DNA from: Thermoplasmatota archaeon
GTDB lineage: Archaea > Thermoplasmatota > Thermoplasmata > RBG-16-68-12 > JAGMCJ01
DNA length: 8,228 nucleotides
Direction of reading: 5' to 3'
Assembly: GCA_022848825.1 (NCBI GenBank)
Contig: JAJISH010000306.1
Span: 1-8,228 of the forward strand
Positions within the stretch are counted from its first letter, which is position 1, and the number at the start of each line of letters is the position of its first letter. Below the pieces are notes generated by a model, which did not search any database, had not been told where the DNA came from, and worked only from the letters and a program-made list of their open reading frames with translations. Positions 6,327 to 8,228 of the stretch are shown here, one piece after another. A program made the position numbers and the translations under genes.

Positions 6327-6731
6327 ATGCTCGAAAGGTTCAGATTGCGAAGAAGGAAACGGGATTCGAGAAAGGCCCCATCAATGAAAGAATGGCCGAG
6401 TCACATCGTCACACTTAGTGACAGAGATCTCTCGGATTTCATTGGAAAATACCCGCTCTCGGTAGTGGACTTCTGGGCACCGTGGTGCGCTCCCTGCAAA
6501 GTCATTCTTCCAAGGCTTAGGCTTCTATCGAGGAAGTACGCGGGTAGCGTGGCATTTGGAAGGCTCAACATAGAGAAGAACGAAGATACTGCGGAGCGAT
6601 ATCGCGTTAAGACCATTCCTAATCTCGTCTTCTTCAGTTATGGCAGAAGAATCCTCAGTGTTTCAGGCGTGAAAGCAATGGGAGATATCGCCAGGAAGAT
6701 AGACGGAATGCTGATCGAATACAAGGAGTGA
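6327..6731 (+). CDS. Thioredoxin-like protein with WCAPC active site and basic N-terminal extension
   Basis: The product is 134 residues. The thioredoxin fold begins near residue 25, with the active site in VDFWAPWCAPCK: Cys54 and Cys57 are the redox pair and Asp48 matches the buried acid. TIPNLVFF holds the cis-proline Pro98. A core of about 105-110 residues is standard; the extra N-terminal part is very basic (MLERFRLRRRKRDSRKAPS) and not hydrophobic, so it is not a signal peptide and the protein is probably cytosolic. It would reduce or exchange disulfides, and the Ala in place of the usual Gly in CGPC is a mild variant. It stands alone, divergent from the aminotransferase. Met20 is an alternative start giving a classical-length thioredoxin, but it lacks a good ribosome binding site. 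Confidence 0.9.
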   Translation: MLERFRLRRRKRDSRKAPSMKEWPSHIVTLSDRDLSDFIGKYPLSVVDFWAPWCAPCKVILPRLRLLSRKYAGSVAFGRLNIEKNEDTAERYRVKTIPNLVFFSYGRRILSVSGVKAMGDIARKIDGMLIEYKE

Positions 6732-6759
6732 AATCTGAAGTCCTGTCACAACTTCATCT

Positions 6760-6783
6760 ACTGGACTCTTGAGTAGTTCCAGT
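6760..6783 (+). other. Small inverted repeat after the thioredoxin-like gene
   Basis: ACTGGA (6760-6765) and TCCAGT (6778-6783) are perfect complements 12 bases apart, and CTACT/AGTAG (6758-6762 and 6772-6776) offers an overlapping alternative stem. They begin about 30 bases after the stop codon. No T-run follows, so terminator function is only a possibility. Confidence 0.3.
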
Positions 6784-6869
6784 GGCAACCGTTCCCCTTC
6801 TGGTTTCTTCGAGTTCTCCGTCCTCCGTTGGTTCTCCGTTCCCGCCCGCGCAGTGGCGTATAATGCATT

Positions 6870-6890
6870 TTCGGAACGCTTAAGTAGGGC
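6870..6890 (+). repeat. Imperfect direct repeat, left copy (promoter-like)
   Basis: It begins TTCGGAACGCTTAAGTA and ends AGGGC. The right copy at 7039-7058 differs at a few positions, including one missing base. A TGCAT also precedes both copies (6864 and 7029). The GCTTAAGTA core looks like an archaeal BRE/TATA box, and its predicted transcription start (near 6907) falls at the first unit of the 11-base array. Confidence 0.5.
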
Positions 6891-6906
6891 CTTCCCTGGG
6901 GTTCCT

Positions 6907-7015
6907 TCGCTTTCCCCTCGCTTTGACCTCGCTTTCAACTCGCTTTTCCTTCGCTGTTTCTTCGCTCGAGCTATACTGTTCCCTCGCTCGGGCTATGCTT
7001 CTCTTCGCTCCGATG
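6907..7015 (+). repeat. Degenerate 11-base tandem repeat array
   Basis: TCGCT occurs at 6907, 6918, 6929, 6940, 6951 and 6962, exactly 11 bases apart, then again at 6984 (22 on) and 7005 (21 on). Decayed units (ATACT at 6973, ATGCT at 6995) fill the gaps. The first four units read roughly TCGCTTTYNNY and later ones drift. That makes about ten units over about 109 bases, without spacers and with no consistent reading frame. Function is unknown; candidates are a helically phased protein-binding array, a transcribed element, or a decaying minisatellite. Confidence 0.75.
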
Positions 7016-7038
7016 TCCGTCAACTCCTTGCATAGTCC

Positions 7039-7058
7039 TTCGGAATGCTTAGCAGGGC
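7039..7058 (+). repeat. Imperfect direct repeat, right copy
   Basis: This is TTCGGAATGCTTAGCAGGGC, the partner of the copy at 6870-6890. Together they bracket the 11-base array. Here the TATA-like core is degraded, so this copy is unlikely to be an active promoter. Confidence 0.5.
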
Positions 7059-7127
7059 AGGAGTCGGCTCTCTCGTGCGGAGGAACCACGTCCCGGCAGC
7101 CTACAGCGCATCTCAGACTGAAGCACA

Positions 7128-7139
7128 AACCTTATGAAA
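7128..7139 (+). promoter_or_regulatory. Putative TATA box of tRNA-Val
   Basis: AACCTTATGAAA contains a TATA-like TTATGA whose first T (7132) lies 31 bases before the mature tRNA 5' end, the normal archaeal position. Confidence 0.5.
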
Positions 7140-7162
7140 CCAGCGGCTTATTCGCAGAGCGC

Positions 7163-7235
7163 GGGCTCATAGTCTAGCGGTTATGACGTCACCTTGACAT
7201 GGTGAAGGTCGGGAGTTCGAATCTCCCTGAGCCCA
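7163..7235 (+). tRNA. tRNA-Val (anticodon GAC)
   Basis: The full cloverleaf can be drawn. The acceptor stem is GGGCTCA (7163-7169) with TGAGCCC (7228-7234). The D arm has a GTC/GAC stem. The anticodon stem is TCACC (7189-7193) with GGTGA (7201-7205), and its loop TTGACAT puts GAC at 7196-7198. The T stem is GGGAG (7211-7215) with CTCCC (7223-7227) around TTCGAAT. The discriminator is A7235. Anticodon GAC reads valine codons GUC and GUU. No intron is present and the 3' CCA is not encoded, so it must be added after transcription. Confidence 0.96.
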
Positions 7236-7296
7236 CTTCTCATTCACCTGTAATCGGCCTTGATATGCAACCCGCTTGACACTCGTCATTAGACAA

Positions 7297-7306
7297 CCTT
7301 TTAAGT
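7297..7306 (+). promoter_or_regulatory. Putative TATA box of copA
   Basis: CCTTTTAAGT lies about 30 bases before the copA ATG at 7332, implying a leaderless or nearly leaderless transcript. The 96-base gap after the tRNA holds no obvious palindromic metal-repressor operator. Confidence 0.5.
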
Positions 7307-7331
7307 CCCTCTCGTTTTTGTACCAGTTGCC

Positions 7332-8228
7332 ATGGCCCTTGAGAAGAAGACCGTCAAGGTTGGAGGGATGACCTGTGCTACGTGCGCTAACACGATCGAG
7401 ACCGCCCTCTCCAATGTCGAGGGAATCAAGAGCGGAGTCATCAATCTCGCACTTGAGCGGGCCACCGTGATATACGATCCCAAGGTCACCAGTCTCGAGA
7501 CCATAGGCAAGGCGATAGACGACGCCGGCTATCAGTTCGTCGGCCTTGAGGAGGGCCGAGAGCAGGCCGAGGAGTTCCATCGAAAGGACATGGAGTACAA
7601 GAAGAGGATCACCATCTTCGCTCTCGCCGTTGGGTTCCCGATGCTCGCGGTGGGCATGACGTGGGACCTCCTCTCGCTGTCGGACGACGCCGCCCACCTC
7701 TTCATCCGCAACTTCGCATTCTTCCTCCTTGCGACGTCCGTGCAGTTCTACCCCGGTCTGAAGTTCTACAAGGGAACGTTGAAGGCGTTCAAGAACAGGA
7801 CCGCCAACATGGACACGTTGATTGCCGTGGGCACCAGCGCCGCCTACTCCTACAGCGTCATCGTCACCTTTCTCCCCGATCTGTTCGGAACCCACGCCGT
7901 CTATTACGACACCGCGGCGATGATCATAGGCCTGATACTCCTTGGGAACTATCTCGAGGCCAAGGCCAAGAGCGGCACGTCCCAGGCGATTCGGACGCTG
8001 ATGGAGCTTCAGGCGAGAACGGCGATAGTCCTCCGAGACGGAATCGAGCGGGAGATCCCTATCGAAGAGGTCGCGGTGGGCGACATCATCCGCGTTAGAC
8101 CGGGGGAGAAGATCCCCGTGGACGGCGTCGTCCTGGGGGGCAGCTCTTCCGTGGACGAGTCCATGGTCACGGGAGAGAGCATTCCCGTCGAGAAGTCGGC
8201 TGGCAGTGCCGTTGTCGGAGCTACGATA
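7332..8228 (+). CDS. copA: Copper-type P1B ATPase CopA (partial, C-terminus off the right edge)
   Basis: The 299 visible codons are the N-terminal part of a heavy-metal-transporting P-type ATPase, usually about 750-800 residues. Residues 6-72 are one HMA domain with the metal-binding GMTCATC motif (Cys15, Cys18). Hydrophobic helices follow from about 93, with the family's [13 protein letters not shown] segment at 160-172 and [16 protein letters not shown] at 201-216. The actuator domain runs from about 218 to the edge and has the dephosphorylation motif TGES at 280-283 inside [14 protein letters not shown]. These features match Cu+-exporting CopA-type pumps; the CPC, DKTGT and ATP-binding motifs lie beyond the window, so metal specificity is an inference. 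The ATG at 7332 has a TATA-like box about 30 bases upstream and no ribosome binding site, fitting leaderless translation. Confidence 0.95.
   Translation, partial: MALEKKTVKVGGMTCATCANTIETALSNVEGIKSGVINLALERATVIYDPKVTSLETIGKAIDDAGYQFVGLEEGREQAEEFHRKDMEYKKRITIFALAVGFPMLAVGMTWDLLSLSDDAAHLFIRNFAFFLLATSVQFYPGLKFYKGTLKAFKNRTANMDTLIAVGTSAAYSYSVIVTFLPDLFGTHAVYYDTAAMIIGLILLGNYLEAKAKSGTSQAIRTLMELQARTAIVLRDGIEREIPIEEVAVGDIIRVRPGEKIPVDGVVLGGSSSVDESMVTGESIPVEKSAGSAVVGATI

Larger units (their letters stand above)
6732..7162. other. Gene-poor, pyrimidine-rich intergenic region with repeats
   Basis: These 431 bases between the thioredoxin-like gene and tRNA-Val hold no convincing gene. From about 6785 to 7030 the plus strand is strongly pyrimidine-rich. 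Seen here are three CTCCG copies (6816, 6823, 6834), a TATA-like element (6876-6886), an 11-base repeat array (6907-7015), a pair of imperfect 20-base repeats and the tRNA promoter. Open frames in this area have atypical composition and do not keep the repeat in one frame. Confidence 0.6.

Noticed and set aside
6271..6387. 38-codon open frame overlapping the start of the thioredoxin-like gene
   Set aside because: It has no family resemblance and overlaps the better-supported thioredoxin start; chance explains it.
6907..7015. CRISPR array
   Set aside because: The units are only 11 bases, degenerate, and have no unique spacers.
6880..7128. Minus-strand open frame across the 11-base repeats (82 codons)
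   Set aside because: The 11-base unit shifts frame at each copy, so the repeat is not protein-driven, and there is no credible ribosome binding site or domain.
7163..7235. Integration site in tRNA-Val
   Set aside because: No duplicate of the tRNA 3' end, integrase gene or composition break is visible on either side within the window.
7167..7895. Minus-strand open frame of 242 codons
   Set aside because: It runs through the tRNA-Val gene and opposite the well-supported copA reading frame; no recognisable domain.

Overview
The window looks like a chromosomal segment of an archaeon. The upstream regions carry TATA-type promoter elements about 30 bases before the start codons. Several genes (the CBS gene, copA and probably the HExxH gene) appear to be leaderless, and the tRNA gene has no encoded CCA end. 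Base composition is moderately GC-rich by eye. A Thermoplasmata-like lineage is a reasonable guess from gene style and promoter look, but the sequence alone does not prove it. No insertion sequence, CRISPR array, phage gene or rRNA was seen.

Layout, left to right. Positions 1-886 (minus) hold the 5' part of a gene for a secreted or surface protein very rich in N-glycosylation sequons. Its start codon overlaps the stop codon of the large ccmF gene (883-3558, minus), a multi-spanning haem-handling protein of cytochrome c maturation. A divergent intergenic region (3559-3821) then leads into a plus-strand cluster: a small HExxHxxGxxD metallopeptidase-like protein (3822-4322), a two-CBS-domain protein (4364-4753) and a 70-residue eight-cysteine protein whose cysteine spacing resembles a FYVE/treble-clef zinc finger (4767-4979). 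Convergent to these is a PLP-dependent aminotransferase (5017-6105, minus). Divergent from it is a thioredoxin-like protein with a WCAPC active site (6327-6731, plus).

Positions 6732-7162 have no convincing gene. They hold a pyrimidine-rich stretch with about ten degenerate copies of an 11-base unit in near-perfect register, bracketed by two imperfect 20-base direct repeats, one of which looks like an archaeal promoter. Then come tRNA-Val(GAC) (7163-7235, plus) and the first 299 codons of a copper-type P1B ATPase, copA (7332 onward, plus), which runs off the right edge.

Functional themes: cytochrome c maturation (ccmF and possibly its coupled surface protein) and metal and redox homeostasis (thioredoxin, copper ATPase) suggest a respiring or redox-active archaeon. 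The CBS and zinc-finger genes look like one regulatory unit, a two-gene version of the CBS-plus-zinc-domain arrangement known as a fusion in some archaea. The most unusual features are the FYVE-like zinc finger, the sequon-dense protein coupled to ccmF, the metzincin-like orphan, and the helically spaced 11-base repeat array before the tRNA.
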